Below are positions 25,040 through 33,657 of a stretch of DNA of 64,000 nucleotides, piece after piece. The position numbers and the translations under genes are program-made. The stretch spans positions 1,110 to 65,109 of the forward strand of contig NZ_LMQN01000018.1 in assembly GCF_001425355.1 (NCBI RefSeq). The letters run 5' to 3'. Positions within the stretch are counted from its first letter, which is position 1; each line of letters opens with the position of its first letter. The notes under the pieces were generated by a model, which did not search any database, was not told the DNA's origin, and worked only from the letters and a program-made list of their open reading frames with translations. The stretch comes from Chryseobacterium sp. Leaf405. GTDB taxonomy: Bacteria > Bacteroidota > Bacteroidia > Flavobacteriales > Weeksellaceae.

Positions 25040-25699
25040 TTATGAGATCTGCATTTTTTGTGAATCTTTGATAAACTGCTCTAATCCTGAATCCGTTAAA
25101 GGATGTTTCAACAATGATAATATCGGCTGAATCGGGCAAGTCACGACATCTGCACCGATTTTAGCGCAGTTGATGATGTGCATTGAGTGGCGAACGGATG
25201 CTGCTAAAATTTCGGTTTCATACATATAATTGTCAAAAATCAATCTGATTTCCTGAATCAAATTCAAACTGTCTGTAGAAATATCATCCAGTCTTCCCAA
25301 GAATGGCGAAACGTAGGTTGCACCGACTTTTGCTGCCAAAAGTGCTTGTCCGGCAGAGAAAATCAAAGTACAGTTGGTTTTGATTCCTTTGTCTGAAAAA
25401 TATTTTAAAGCTTTGATACCGTCTTTTATCATTGGGATTTTCACAACGATGTTTGGATGAATTTGCGCCAGAATATCGCCTTCTGCAATCATTTCTTCAT
25501 AAGTTGTTGAAAGAACTTCTGCTGAAATATCACCATCTACAATGTCGCAAATGTCTTTGTAATGTTGAAGAATCGCCTCTTTTCCGCTGATTCCTTCTTT
25601 TGCCATTAGTGACGGATTAGTAGTTACGCCATCAAGAATTCCTAAATCATTGGCTTCTCTAATCTGCTCTAAGTTGGCAGTGTCGATAAAAAATTTCAT
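25040..25699 (-). CDS. fsa: Small-type transaldolase / fructose-6-phosphate aldolase
   Basis: The 219-residue protein belongs to the short transaldolase (TalC/MipB/FSA) family. It starts [18 protein letters not shown], has the [14 protein letters not shown] motif, and the Schiff-base lysine lies in IVVKIPM (K87). The length is exactly that of this subfamily. Most short members act as transaldolases in the non-oxidative pentose phosphate pathway, and some cleave fructose-6-phosphate; sequence alone does not separate them. Its position beside pentose-degrading genes fits transaldolase activity on pentose-derived sugar phosphates. Confidence 0.9.
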   Translation of the reverse strand: MKFFIDTANLEQIREANDLGILDGVTTNPSLMAKEGISGKEAILQHYKDICDIVDGDISAEVLSTTYEEMIAEGDILAQIHPNIVVKIPMIKDGIKALKYFSDKGIKTNCTLIFSAGQALLAAKVGATYVSPFLGRLDDISTDSLNLIQEIRLIFDNYMYETEILAASVRHSMHIINCAKIGADVVTCPIQPILSLLKHPLTDSGLEQFIKDSQKMQIS

Positions 25700-25787
25700 A
25701 TGTAGATTTTATTTGTTATTAAATATTTTATATAAGTCTTAACTTATTATACAAACAACTTCCTGTCTTAAAAAATTCAGAAGTTAT

Positions 25788-27821
25788 TTAATTGTGATGA
25801 CCCATGTTGAGTTTGATTTTCTTCAGATCTTCCAACTCGTGAATCGGTCTTTCGATATCATAAGGAATCGGTCTTTTGGAAAACGTCTGGAAATATAATA
25901 GACACGCATCCTTCCACCAAACGGCATCTTTTGACTGGATTTTAAGTTTTGACTGAACATCTGTGAATCTTTCACTATCAATGTAAGGTTGCATTTTGTC
26001 CCAGACTTTTTGATAATCTCTCACTTCATGAACGCCTAAATCGTATTTGTAGCACAATTCTTCCCACATGGTTTTTCCATCTTTCATTTTGTAATCCCAC
26101 GGAACGTGATGAAACCATAGAATCAGATTTTCAGGAGTCGTTTTGATGTTTCCATACATCCCATTAAGTGGCGGAAAATATTGTGAAACGGCATCGCTTC
26201 CGGTTTTTGTCCTGTCGAATCCAAGTCCTTCTGCATTGGCTTGATGGTAATAAACAGGCGACCAATCTGGTCTTCCTCCTTTGTAATCGCCCCACGGTTC
26301 GGGACCATAATGATGATTTCCGGCGAAAATATGGTGTAAACCCAGTGGCATCATATAATCTACAGCGGTTTCACGGGAAGTGAGCATCATTTCTTTGACA
26401 GGATTGACAAAGTTTCTATCATCTGTAAAAGTCATTTTAATCCACTCGTCGGCAATCTGTTCTGAGGACAAATCATGATTCCAAGCCAGTCGTCCAAATG
26501 CATACCAATTGGATTGTGCAAAATGATGCCCCGTCCAATTTGTGTCTTCACCGATATTGGCAACTGCTGAAATTGCCGTTAATTTTACAGGTCTTAATGT
26601 TCCGTCTGTAATCTTTGCAATTGTCGAACCTTTTCCATTGGAATACGTATCGCTATCTAATGTTTCTTTGAATAATGGAGCAAGATAGACTAAATGATTT
26701 GCCTGTCCCAAATATTCCTGAGTAATCTGAAATTCAACCATTTCCGGTGTCTTTTTCAATGCTCCAAACAGTGGATTAAATGCTTCACGAGGCTGAAAGT
26801 CAACCGGTCCGTTTTTGATCTGGATGATGACGTTATTTCTGAATTTTCCATCCAAAGGTGTGAATTCAAGATAAGCCTGTTTTGCTCTGTCTTCTTTGCT
26901 CGGACTGTACACAAATGCTCTCCACATCACGATTCCGCCATAAGGTTTCAGAACATCGGCCATCATATTGGCACCGTCGGCGTGCGTTCTTCCGTAATCC
27001 TGCGGTCCGGGTTGTCCTTCGGAATTGGCTTTCACCAAAAATCCTCCAAAATCGGGAATTAATTTATAAATTTCTGAAGCTTTGTCTTTCCACCATTTCT
27101 GAACGTCCTTATTCAACGGGTCAGAATCTTTTGTATTTCCTAATACTTTCGGCGAAGAAAAATTGACAGAAAGATAAACTTTGATTCCGTAAGGTCGGAA
27201 AATATCAGCCAAAATCTTGACTTTTTTCAGATAATCTTCACGAAGCATATTCGGAGAAGCATTCACATTATTCAGAACCGTTGCATTGATTCCAATTGAT
27301 GCATTTGCTCTTGCATATTCTTCATATCTCGGTGAAACGGTATTCGGCAAATCCTCCCATTTCCAAATTGAATGTCCGGCATATCCACGTTCAATCGTTC
27401 CATCGAGATTATCCCAATGATTAAGAATTCTTACATCAAAAGATGGTTTTTCCGTAATGTTGAGATTAGTAGTTAAACTATTCGTTTGCTGAAGCCTTAA
27501 AATATGATAAACACCGTACAACAATCCGATTTCTTTTCCGGCAGAAATTACCAGTTTATTCTGAACAGATTTTATCGTGTAACCATCTTTCAGGTTTTTT
27601 AAAGATTTGTCCGTACGAAGTTCGACTTCTTGTCCCTGCCAATGATTCGTCAGCTCTTTTTTGGCAATATTGAATGTCGGGCTGTTGCCTTTCGAAATGA
27701 TTTTATTTGACGAAATCCCGTTTTTTGCTGGAAACCGAAGCCAAAGCTGACTGCCATCTTCTGCGAAAATCATAAGCGGAATCATTAAAAATAACAAAAC
27801 GTAAATTCGGAAATGTTGCAT
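25788..27821 (-). CDS. GH67 alpha-glucuronidase
   Basis: The 677-residue protein has a signal peptide (MQHFRIYVLLFLMIPLMIFA) and the whole GH67 pattern: an N-terminal beta domain, then RILNHWDNLDGTIERGYAGH and SIWKWEDLP, GINATVLNNVNASPNMLREDYLKK, the GGFLVKANSEGQPGPQDYGR segment that carries a catalytic carboxylate, and VYYHQANAEGLGFDRT. GH67 enzymes remove 4-O-methyl-glucuronic acid from the non-reducing end of xylo-oligosaccharides. It is encoded 80 bp downstream of a GH43 gene, with two short hairpins in the spacer. A GH115 enzyme in the same locus should act on internal glucuronic acid, so the two complement each other. Confidence 0.93.
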   Translation of the reverse strand: MQHFRIYVLLFLMIPLMIFAEDGSQLWLRFPAKNGISSNKIISKGNSPTFNIAKKELTNHWQGQEVELRTDKSLKNLKDGYTIKSVQNKLVISAGKEIGLLYGVYHILRLQQTNSLTTNLNITEKPSFDVRILNHWDNLDGTIERGYAGHSIWKWEDLPNTVSPRYEEYARANASIGINATVLNNVNASPNMLREDYLKKVKILADIFRPYGIKVYLSVNFSSPKVLGNTKDSDPLNKDVQKWWKDKASEIYKLIPDFGGFLVKANSEGQPGPQDYGRTHADGANMMADVLKPYGGIVMWRAFVYSPSKEDRAKQAYLEFTPLDGKFRNNVIIQIKNGPVDFQPREAFNPLFGALKKTPEMVEFQITQEYLGQANHLVYLAPLFKETLDSDTYSNGKGSTIAKITDGTLRPVKLTAISAVANIGEDTNWTGHHFAQSNWYAFGRLAWNHDLSSEQIADEWIKMTFTDDRNFVNPVKEMMLTSRETAVDYMMPLGLHHIFAGNHHYGPEPWGDYKGGRPDWSPVYYHQANAEGLGFDRTKTGSDAVSQYFPPLNGMYGNIKTTPENLILWFHHVPWDYKMKDGKTMWEELCYKYDLGVHEVRDYQKVWDKMQPYIDSERFTDVQSKLKIQSKDAVWWKDACLLYFQTFSKRPIPYDIERPIHELEDLKKIKLNMGHHN

Positions 27822-27847
27822 TCTTAAATTTTTAAAATTATTTAAGT

Positions 27848-27898
27848 TTTGGCTAAAGCCAAATTGTATATTATCTTTTTAAAACGGGCCAAAGCCCG
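27848..27898. repeat. Tandem short hairpins in an operon spacer
   Basis: TTTGGCTAAAGCCAAA (27848-27863) and CGGGCCAAAGCCCG (27885-27898) are two self-complementary hairpins with a shared loop style, separated by an AT-rich stretch. They occupy the spacer between the GH43 and GH67 genes. They look like repetitive extragenic palindromes or transcript-processing elements. Confidence 0.6.
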
Positions 27899-27901
27899 CT
27901 C

Positions 27902-28876
27902 CTATTGATTTTCTTCCAACCCTTCAATGGTTTTTATTTTTCCGTTTTCATCATATTCAATTTCAACGACTTTCATACTTCTAAGCCAAGTTTTGCCTTC
28001 GCTAGGAACAGAATCATGGAAGAACAGATACCATTTATCTTTGAACTCAACAATGCTGTGATGGGTTGTCCATCCCACAACCGGCGTTAAAATTTCTCCC
28101 TGAAATGTAAATGGTCCATAAGGATTATCTCCGGTTGCGTAACAGATTAGATGTGTATCTCCCGTTGAGTAAGAAAAGTAATATATTCCGTTGTATTTAT
28201 GCATCCATGATGCTTCGAAAAAACGGTGTTTGTCGCCGTGAAGCAAAGGATTTCCTTCTTCGTCAAGGATTAGAAGGTCTTTCGGTTCTTCGCCAAATTC
28301 CAACATATCATCGCTCAATATTACCACTTTTGAAGGAATTGCCGGTTCATCATCATTCGGCATAACTGCAGATTCCAGTGCTTTGTTATTTCTGTAACGT
28401 TGCAATTGTCCGCCCCAGATTCCGCCGAAATACATATAATGTTTTCCGTCGTCCTCAAAAAGGCAAGGGTCGATGCTGTAACTTCCCAACATCGGATGTT
28501 TTTCCGGAACAAAAGGACCAGAAGGTTTATCGCTCACTGCAACACCGATTCTGAAGATGTCATTTTTATCTTTCAAAGGGAAATACATATAATATTTACC
28601 ATCTTTAAACGCCACATCGCAATCCCACAACTGTCTTCCAGACCAAGGAATATCCTTTACAGAAAGGACAACGCCGTGGTCTGTTACTTCGCCATTTTCA
28701 ACATCATCTAAAGAAAAAACGTGGTAATCGTTCATATCGAAATGATCTCCGTTGTCATTTTCTTCAATGCCACTTTCACGGTCGTGTGACGGATAAATGT
28801 ATAATTTGCCTTCGAAAACGTGTACGGAAGGATCTGCCATATAATCGCTTGGGAAGAGATATTTTGCTTTGTTCAT
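27902..28876 (-). CDS. Cytoplasmic GH43 glycoside hydrolase
   Basis: The 324-residue protein is a single five-bladed propeller of family GH43. The three catalytic carboxylates are visible: the base in DYMADPSVHVF (near residue 16), the pKa modulator in SIDPCLFEDDGKHYMYFGG, and the acid in FFEASWMHKYNGIYYFSYS. Unlike the other GH43s in this window it has no signal peptide, so it probably acts in the cytoplasm on short xylo- or arabino-oligosaccharides imported by the nearby MFS symporter. Activity as beta-xylosidase or arabinofuranosidase cannot be decided from sequence. It lies 23 bp downstream of the GH10 gene. Confidence 0.9.
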   Translation of the reverse strand: MNKAKYLFPSDYMADPSVHVFEGKLYIYPSHDRESGIEENDNGDHFDMNDYHVFSLDDVENGEVTDHGVVLSVKDIPWSGRQLWDCDVAFKDGKYYMYFPLKDKNDIFRIGVAVSDKPSGPFVPEKHPMLGSYSIDPCLFEDDGKHYMYFGGIWGGQLQRYRNNKALESAVMPNDDEPAIPSKVVILSDDMLEFGEEPKDLLILDEEGNPLLHGDKHRFFEASWMHKYNGIYYFSYSTGDTHLICYATGDNPYGPFTFQGEILTPVVGWTTHHSIVEFKDKWYLFFHDSVPSEGKTWLRSMKVVEIEYDENGKIKTIEGLEENQ

Positions 28877-28899
28877 TATTTAGAAGTTAGATTTTAGAC

Positions 28900-30021
28900 T
28901 TATTTCTTTTTTGTTAATTGAATGATTTTCTCAACAACAGGTTTTGCCTTATAATTTCTGTCGAAAAGAAGCGGATAATCGGTTCTGCCTTTTACCGGAA
29001 AATCATTTTTCCAGGATTGATTGTCTGTTACTCCCCAAAGAGTTACTCTTCGGATCTTGTCCTGATGTTTCAAAAACAAGTTGAAAAAATCCAAATAGCG
29101 GTTTTCCCAATCTTTTTCAACATTTTCGGGAAGTCCTTTGGTGTATGGATTCATTTTGGCTTCATACTCCACTTTGTCGGAAACGTTGGCAGAAGTTCCC
29201 CAAGGAGAAGGAAGCGGACTGATTTCCATTTCAGTGATATTCACTTTTACGCCTGCTGCAGCGTAATCTGTGATTGCTTTTTCGTATTCTTCCAATTTTG
29301 GCGTGTCCAATCCTACGTGAGTCTGCATTCCTACACCATCGATTCTGATTCCTCTGGATTTCATATTCTTAACAATTTTAACAACTGTTTTTACTTTTTC
29401 CGGAAACCATTCGTTATAATCATTATAATACAATTCAACATTGGGATCAGCTTGCTGTGCATATTTGAACGCAAGCGGAATGAATTCTTCCCCCAGAATT
29501 TCGTAAAACTTACTTTTTCTATAAGTTCCGTCTTCCATAATGGCTTCGTTGACAACGTCGTAACCTTTGATTCTACCTTTATATCTGCTGACAACGGCTG
29601 TGATGTGGCTTTTCATTCTCTGTTTTAAAACTTCGGGTGAAACATCTTTTCCGTCTTTGCCCACAAAAAACCATTTTGGTAATTGTGAATGCCAAATCAG
29701 GGTATGACCAATGATGAACATTTTATTTTTCTCTCCAAACTCTACGAATTTATCGGCATCTTCCCAGAAGAATTTTCCTTCCTGCGGTTGGATGAACATT
29801 GATTTCATACAGTTTTCCGCAACGATGGAATTGAATTGTTTTTTAATAATGTCATCGGATTTCACATCGGTTCCATTAATCTGCGGAAGGCTCATTGCAG
29901 TTCCGATGTAGAATTTATTTTTGAAGGCATTTTTCAGGGAATTGTCTGACGATCCCGAATTTGCGGTTTTGCAAGAGACGGTAAAGGCTAAAATTCCTAA
30001 TAATGCGACTATTTTTTTCAT
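28900..30021 (-). CDS. GH10 endo-1,4-beta-xylanase, lipoprotein
   Basis: The 373-residue protein has a lipoprotein signal ending at C17 (ILAFTVSC), so it is likely anchored in a membrane, possibly the outer one. It is a GH10 barrel: acid/base E159 in GYDVVNEAIMEDG and nucleophile E264 in VNITEMEISPLP, with the conserved HTLIWHSQLPKW and RVTLWGVTDNQSW segments. The enzyme cleaves the xylan backbone. It is downstream of the MFS transporter gene, with a dispersed repeat in the spacer, and upstream of the cytoplasmic GH43. Together these three suggest a cut-import-finish route for xylo-oligosaccharides. Confidence 0.95.
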   Translation of the reverse strand: MKKIVALLGILAFTVSCKTANSGSSDNSLKNAFKNKFYIGTAMSLPQINGTDVKSDDIIKKQFNSIVAENCMKSMFIQPQEGKFFWEDADKFVEFGEKNKMFIIGHTLIWHSQLPKWFFVGKDGKDVSPEVLKQRMKSHITAVVSRYKGRIKGYDVVNEAIMEDGTYRKSKFYEILGEEFIPLAFKYAQQADPNVELYYNDYNEWFPEKVKTVVKIVKNMKSRGIRIDGVGMQTHVGLDTPKLEEYEKAITDYAAAGVKVNITEMEISPLPSPWGTSANVSDKVEYEAKMNPYTKGLPENVEKDWENRYLDFFNLFLKHQDKIRRVTLWGVTDNQSWKNDFPVKGRTDYPLLFDRNYKAKPVVEKIIQLTKKK

Positions 30022-30045
30022 AATTATTTTTTTAAATCTAAATTT

Positions 30046-30145
30046 TAACAGCGAATCTCTCGCAGCCCGGCTTGAACGGAGCTTCTTTTGTGAGGAGGTA
30101 CGACGAGCAAAAAAGCGGGAGTGGAAGACGGATTAAACTGCCCAA
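30046..30145 (+). repeat. Dispersed hairpin repeat, copy A
   Basis: This ~100-bp element starts AACAGCGAAT, has CGCAGCCCGGCTTGAACGGA, a hairpin (GCTTCTTTTG with CAAAAAAGC), then GGGAGTGGAAGACGGATTAA and CTGCCC. It lies in the spacer between the MFS symporter and the GH10 gene. The same blocks recur at 43613-43717 and partly at 60421-60486, always in the same orientation. Confidence 0.75.
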
Positions 30146-30150
30146 ATTTT

Positions 30151-31605
30151 CTAATCCTGTAACTTTCTTCTGTCTTTCAGTTCCTGCTCAATTTGAGTTT
30201 CCATTTTTTTGTTGATTTCATAGAACATCAATAGTCCACAAGCGGCAAAAAATGGAATTGCAGGGTAAATACTGACCAGCATTTTAGCACCTGCTGCAAC
30301 AGTTTCAGGCTGAATAACATTTTGCGCACCTTCTGAAGAAAGATAGCCGTAATTTCCGATAATAGAGGAAACTAGTGAACTTCCGATGCTCAAACCAACT
30401 TTCAACCCGACCATCATTGCAGAGAAAATTATGGCTGTTGCGCGTCTGTTATTTTTCCACTCGGAATAGTCAGCTACATCGGCAATCATTGCCCAAAGAA
30501 GCGGTGTGCTGATTCCGTAAAAAAAGCCGTGAAGAATTTGCGAAAGGAACATTAATCCTACCGATTTTGGCGGATAAAAAATGAATGCCACAATAAACAA
30601 TGTTGAAATGAACAATGATGCGATGAAAGCATCTCTTTTCCCGTATTTGTCGGCAAATCTTTTTGAAAAGGTAATTCCGACAATCATCATAATGATTCCA
30701 CCAGCATTGAACAGCCCGAAACCTGCTGAACGAGGGTCTTCACCGAAGAAATTCATCCCGACAGAATTGAAGAAATTGGTTATTGGCGAAATGAAATTTT
30801 TAAGGGAAGTTTCATCTACATAATTGTTGAAGTAATAAACATAAGAACCACCTTTCATTGCCAATGTAATGAAAATCAACGCCGTAACAACCAACATAAT
30901 AATCCACGGTTTATTTTTCTTTAAATCTTTCAAATCGGCTCCCAACGTAGATTCCTGTTCCGGTTTTGGAATCACTCTTTCTTTGGTGGTAAAAAATGTA
31001 ATGAGCAACATAATGGTTCCGATAATCGCCAACCATGTCATTACGATTTCGATTCCGACTGCTTTATCGCCGTTTCCTGCGGATAAAATAATTGGCAGCA
31101 TAAATACCTGAACGAAAAACTGAGCAAACATTACCGCTACAAAACGGTAAGACGAAATACTGTTTCGCTCTTTCATATCGCCTGTAATAACGCCACTCAA
31201 CGCAGCGTAAGGCAAGTTATTAGCCGCATAAAGTAACAATAAAATACTGTACGTTACCGCCGCATAAATCATTTTTCCTTTGTAAGAAAAATCGGGTGTG
31301 CTGAATGCGAAAAGTGCGGCTGCACCTAACGGAACTGCAGAAAATAAAATCCACGGACGGAATTTTCCCCATTTAGTCCTGGTTCTGTCTGCCAATGCGC
31401 CAACCATCGGATTGAATCCGAAACCGGCAATCAATCCAACAACTAAAGTTATGACAGAAGCATTTTCGGGTTTCAATCCGTAGATATCTGTATAAAAGTA
31501 AGCTAAGTACGTTACCAAAGTCTGGAAAACCAGATTGGCCGCTAAATCTCCCAAACTGTAGCCGATTTTTTCAACGACAGATATTTTTTGAGATGTATTG
31601 TTCAT
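30151..31605 (-). CDS. GPH-family sugar:cation symporter (MFS)
   Basis: The protein is about 484 residues from ATG 31605 (MNNTSQKISVVEKIGYSLGD); an upstream TTG-type start adds an unlikely leader. The N-terminus EKIGYSLGDLAANLVFQTLV, the DIYGL segment, the loop ADRTRTKWGKFRPW and about 12 hydrophobic helices identify the glycoside-pentoside-hexuronide:cation symporter family (MelB/XynT-like). It likely imports xylosides or xylo-oligosaccharides across the inner membrane with sodium or protons. It is encoded just upstream of the GH10, GH43 and GH67 genes. Confidence 0.92.
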   Translation of the reverse strand: MNNTSQKISVVEKIGYSLGDLAANLVFQTLVTYLAYFYTDIYGLKPENASVITLVVGLIAGFGFNPMVGALADRTRTKWGKFRPWILFSAVPLGAAALFAFSTPDFSYKGKMIYAAVTYSILLLLYAANNLPYAALSGVITGDMKERNSISSYRFVAVMFAQFFVQVFMLPIILSAGNGDKAVGIEIVMTWLAIIGTIMLLITFFTTKERVIPKPEQESTLGADLKDLKKNKPWIIMLVVTALIFITLAMKGGSYVYYFNNYVDETSLKNFISPITNFFNSVGMNFFGEDPRSAGFGLFNAGGIIMMIVGITFSKRFADKYGKRDAFIASLFISTLFIVAFIFYPPKSVGLMFLSQILHGFFYGISTPLLWAMIADVADYSEWKNNRRATAIIFSAMMVGLKVGLSIGSSLVSSIIGNYGYLSSEGAQNVIQPETVAAGAKMLVSIYPAIPFFAACGLLMFYEINKKMETQIEQELKDRRKLQD

Positions 31606-31718
31606 ATAATTGTTGATATTTTTATAATTAATTTTTAAACGCAAAGTCCGCAAATATTTTTTGACTACTAATCGTTTTTAAGTTTCGCAAAGGCGTAAAC
31701 TCAGCAAAGACTTAAAGA

Positions 31719-33632
31719 TTATTCTGTAGTAAAAGGCGATGCGGGAAGTCCTGTTTTATTTTTCAGGTTTCCATCCGGATTGTCTGCCCAATCGTAGCGA
31801 ACTGCAACCGGATTTTTAACCGAATCATTCCAGACTACAAGCTTTTTACCTTCGATTTTAGCTGTTGCCAAAACCCATTTTCCATCAGAATTTTTTATGG
31901 CAAAGCCTTTCAACTTAGAAATTGGTGCAAAATCATCACTTCCATTTTTAAAAGAAAGAATAATTTTATTGCCTTCGATTTTCATTGACTGATAAACTGG
32001 TCCGTCTGAAATTACATTTTTGTCATAAGCGATTTTCATTGCCTGTAAAGCGAGTCGGTCTCCCACTGTTTTTTTGTTTAAAGGGTGAATATCATTCCAC
32101 TCTCCTATATCGATAATTACAGCCAATCCGGTATTCGGAACTTTTAGCGAAACCTGACTTTGTTGCTCTCTCAATTCTGCCCAATTGCTTTCAACCGGTT
32201 GAGATTTTGATTCCATAAAATTGGCTAACTGAACGATGAAAAAGGGCATTTCTTTGTTATTCCATTTGCTTCTCCAGTCTGTAATCATTGTAGTCAGCAA
32301 ATCGCCGTATTCTTTTGGTTTTCCTGTGTTACTTTCGCCCTGATACCAAAGTGCACCTGTGATATTGTAGTTAATTAAAGGATTAATCATCGCATTGTAC
32401 AGACCAGTCGGCTTCCAACGGATGAAGGTTTGTCCCGGAGCCATTCTGTCGACTTTTGCCCCGATTTTATATTTCCATTCAGATTTTAAATCTATTTTTT
32501 GTCCGTCGATTTCAAGGTAATACGGTTTATCTGCGATGAACTGCCCCTTTTCGCTTCCGTTGGAAATTCTCACAGCAATTACGTTTTTGCCTTCTTTCAA
32601 AACTCCGGCAGGAATGTCGTACCAACGTGGCGGATATTCATAAGTCACGTTTCCGACTTTTGTGCCGTTGATATAGGTCACATCAGCATCTTTAATTCTA
32701 CCAAGGTTTAAAAACGTTGGTTTTCCAGCCTGATTTTTTGTTAAAATAATTTCTTTTCTGAACCAAACCGAACCATCGAAAGAACCTTCTTTATCTTCCC
32801 AGGAACCCGGAATCTGCATCGTTTTCCAGTCAGAATCATTCAAATCAAATTTTTCCCAATGCTGATTGAGTCCGAGATCACTTTGGTCTAATTCTCCATA
32901 CCAAGCTTTGCTGAGAGCCTGTTCATTAGATTCAGTTGATTTGATTAAATCATCATTCTGCCACTTTTTAGCTTCATCCAGATATTCAGGATATTTTTTC
33001 AGAGAATTTTCATCCATCCAGGCCTGAATTGGAGAACCTCCTAAACTTGAGTGAATAATTCCAACCGCTACCTTTTCTTTTTCACTTACATCTTTAGCAA
33101 AAAAATAAGCAACACCTGAAAAATTTAAAATCGTTTGAGGATTTGTAGCTTCCCATTTTCCACCGTCTAGTTCGGTTTGAGGCGATTTGAAATTATATTT
33201 CTGAGGAACCGTGAAAAAACGAATATTTTGGTTATTCGCATTTTTGATTTCGTTGGCGTATAGCGGAGTCAATCTGCGCATCGGCAGTTCCATGTTCGAT
33301 TGTCCTGAGGCCAGCCAAACTTCGCCAATCATAATGTCTTTAAGCGTCAATTCATTGATGGTCATAGTGTACGGACCGCCCGCTTTTTGTTCCGGAAGAA
33401 CGATTTTCCAGTTTCCCTTTTGGTCTGCGGATGTTTTATAATTTTTGTTAAGGAATTTCACTTCTACTTTTTCATTGGCATTAGCTTTTCCCCAAATATT
33501 CAGTTTTTGATTCCTCTGTAAGACCATTCCGTCTGAAACCAAAGCCGGAAGCTTAACTTTTGCATTGATCAATGAAAAGCACAACGCGCCGATGAATAGA
33601 ATTAATATTTTAAAAAAGAGTTTATTTTTCAT
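31719..33632 (-). CDS. SASA-type carbohydrate acetylesterase
   Basis: The 637-residue protein has a signal peptide (MKNKLFFKILILFIGALCFS) and the sialate O-acetylesterase/SASA architecture. An N-terminal beta domain leads to GEVWLASGQSNMELPM with the catalytic S112, a jelly-roll insertion (residues about 270-390, WEDKEGSFDGSVWFRKEIIL), and the C-terminal WNDIHPLNKKTVGDRLALQA motif with the Asp-His pair. In hemicellulose loci this family removes acetyl groups from xylan or xylo-oligosaccharides, so that role is more likely here than action on sialic acid. It lies between GH127 and the MFS gene on the same strand, 25 bp after GH127. Confidence 0.88.
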   Translation of the reverse strand: MKNKLFFKILILFIGALCFSLINAKVKLPALVSDGMVLQRNQKLNIWGKANANEKVEVKFLNKNYKTSADQKGNWKIVLPEQKAGGPYTMTINELTLKDIMIGEVWLASGQSNMELPMRRLTPLYANEIKNANNQNIRFFTVPQKYNFKSPQTELDGGKWEATNPQTILNFSGVAYFFAKDVSEKEKVAVGIIHSSLGGSPIQAWMDENSLKKYPEYLDEAKKWQNDDLIKSTESNEQALSKAWYGELDQSDLGLNQHWEKFDLNDSDWKTMQIPGSWEDKEGSFDGSVWFRKEIILTKNQAGKPTFLNLGRIKDADVTYINGTKVGNVTYEYPPRWYDIPAGVLKEGKNVIAVRISNGSEKGQFIADKPYYLEIDGQKIDLKSEWKYKIGAKVDRMAPGQTFIRWKPTGLYNAMINPLINYNITGALWYQGESNTGKPKEYGDLLTTMITDWRSKWNNKEMPFFIVQLANFMESKSQPVESNWAELREQQSQVSLKVPNTGLAVIIDIGEWNDIHPLNKKTVGDRLALQAMKIAYDKNVISDGPVYQSMKIEGNKIILSFKNGSDDFAPISKLKGFAIKNSDGKWVLATAKIEGKKLVVWNDSVKNPVAVRYDWADNPDGNLKNKTGLPASPFTTE

Positions 33633-33657
33633 AGCAAATTTGATTCTGCAGTTATTT

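Noticed and set aside
27848-27898. CRISPR-like repeats
   Set aside because: There are only two short hairpins of different sequence with no spacers of equal length; no CRISPR array is present in the window.
28918-29628. Plus-strand open frame of 236 codons
   Set aside because: It is antisense to the GH10 gene, Phe/Ile-rich, and has no recognisable motif; the GH10 frame has intact catalytic residues.
31719-33632. Sialic acid catabolism for the SASA-type esterase
   Set aside because: No sialidase, lyase or other sialic acid gene is nearby, while xylan genes surround it; acetylxylan is a better substrate guess.
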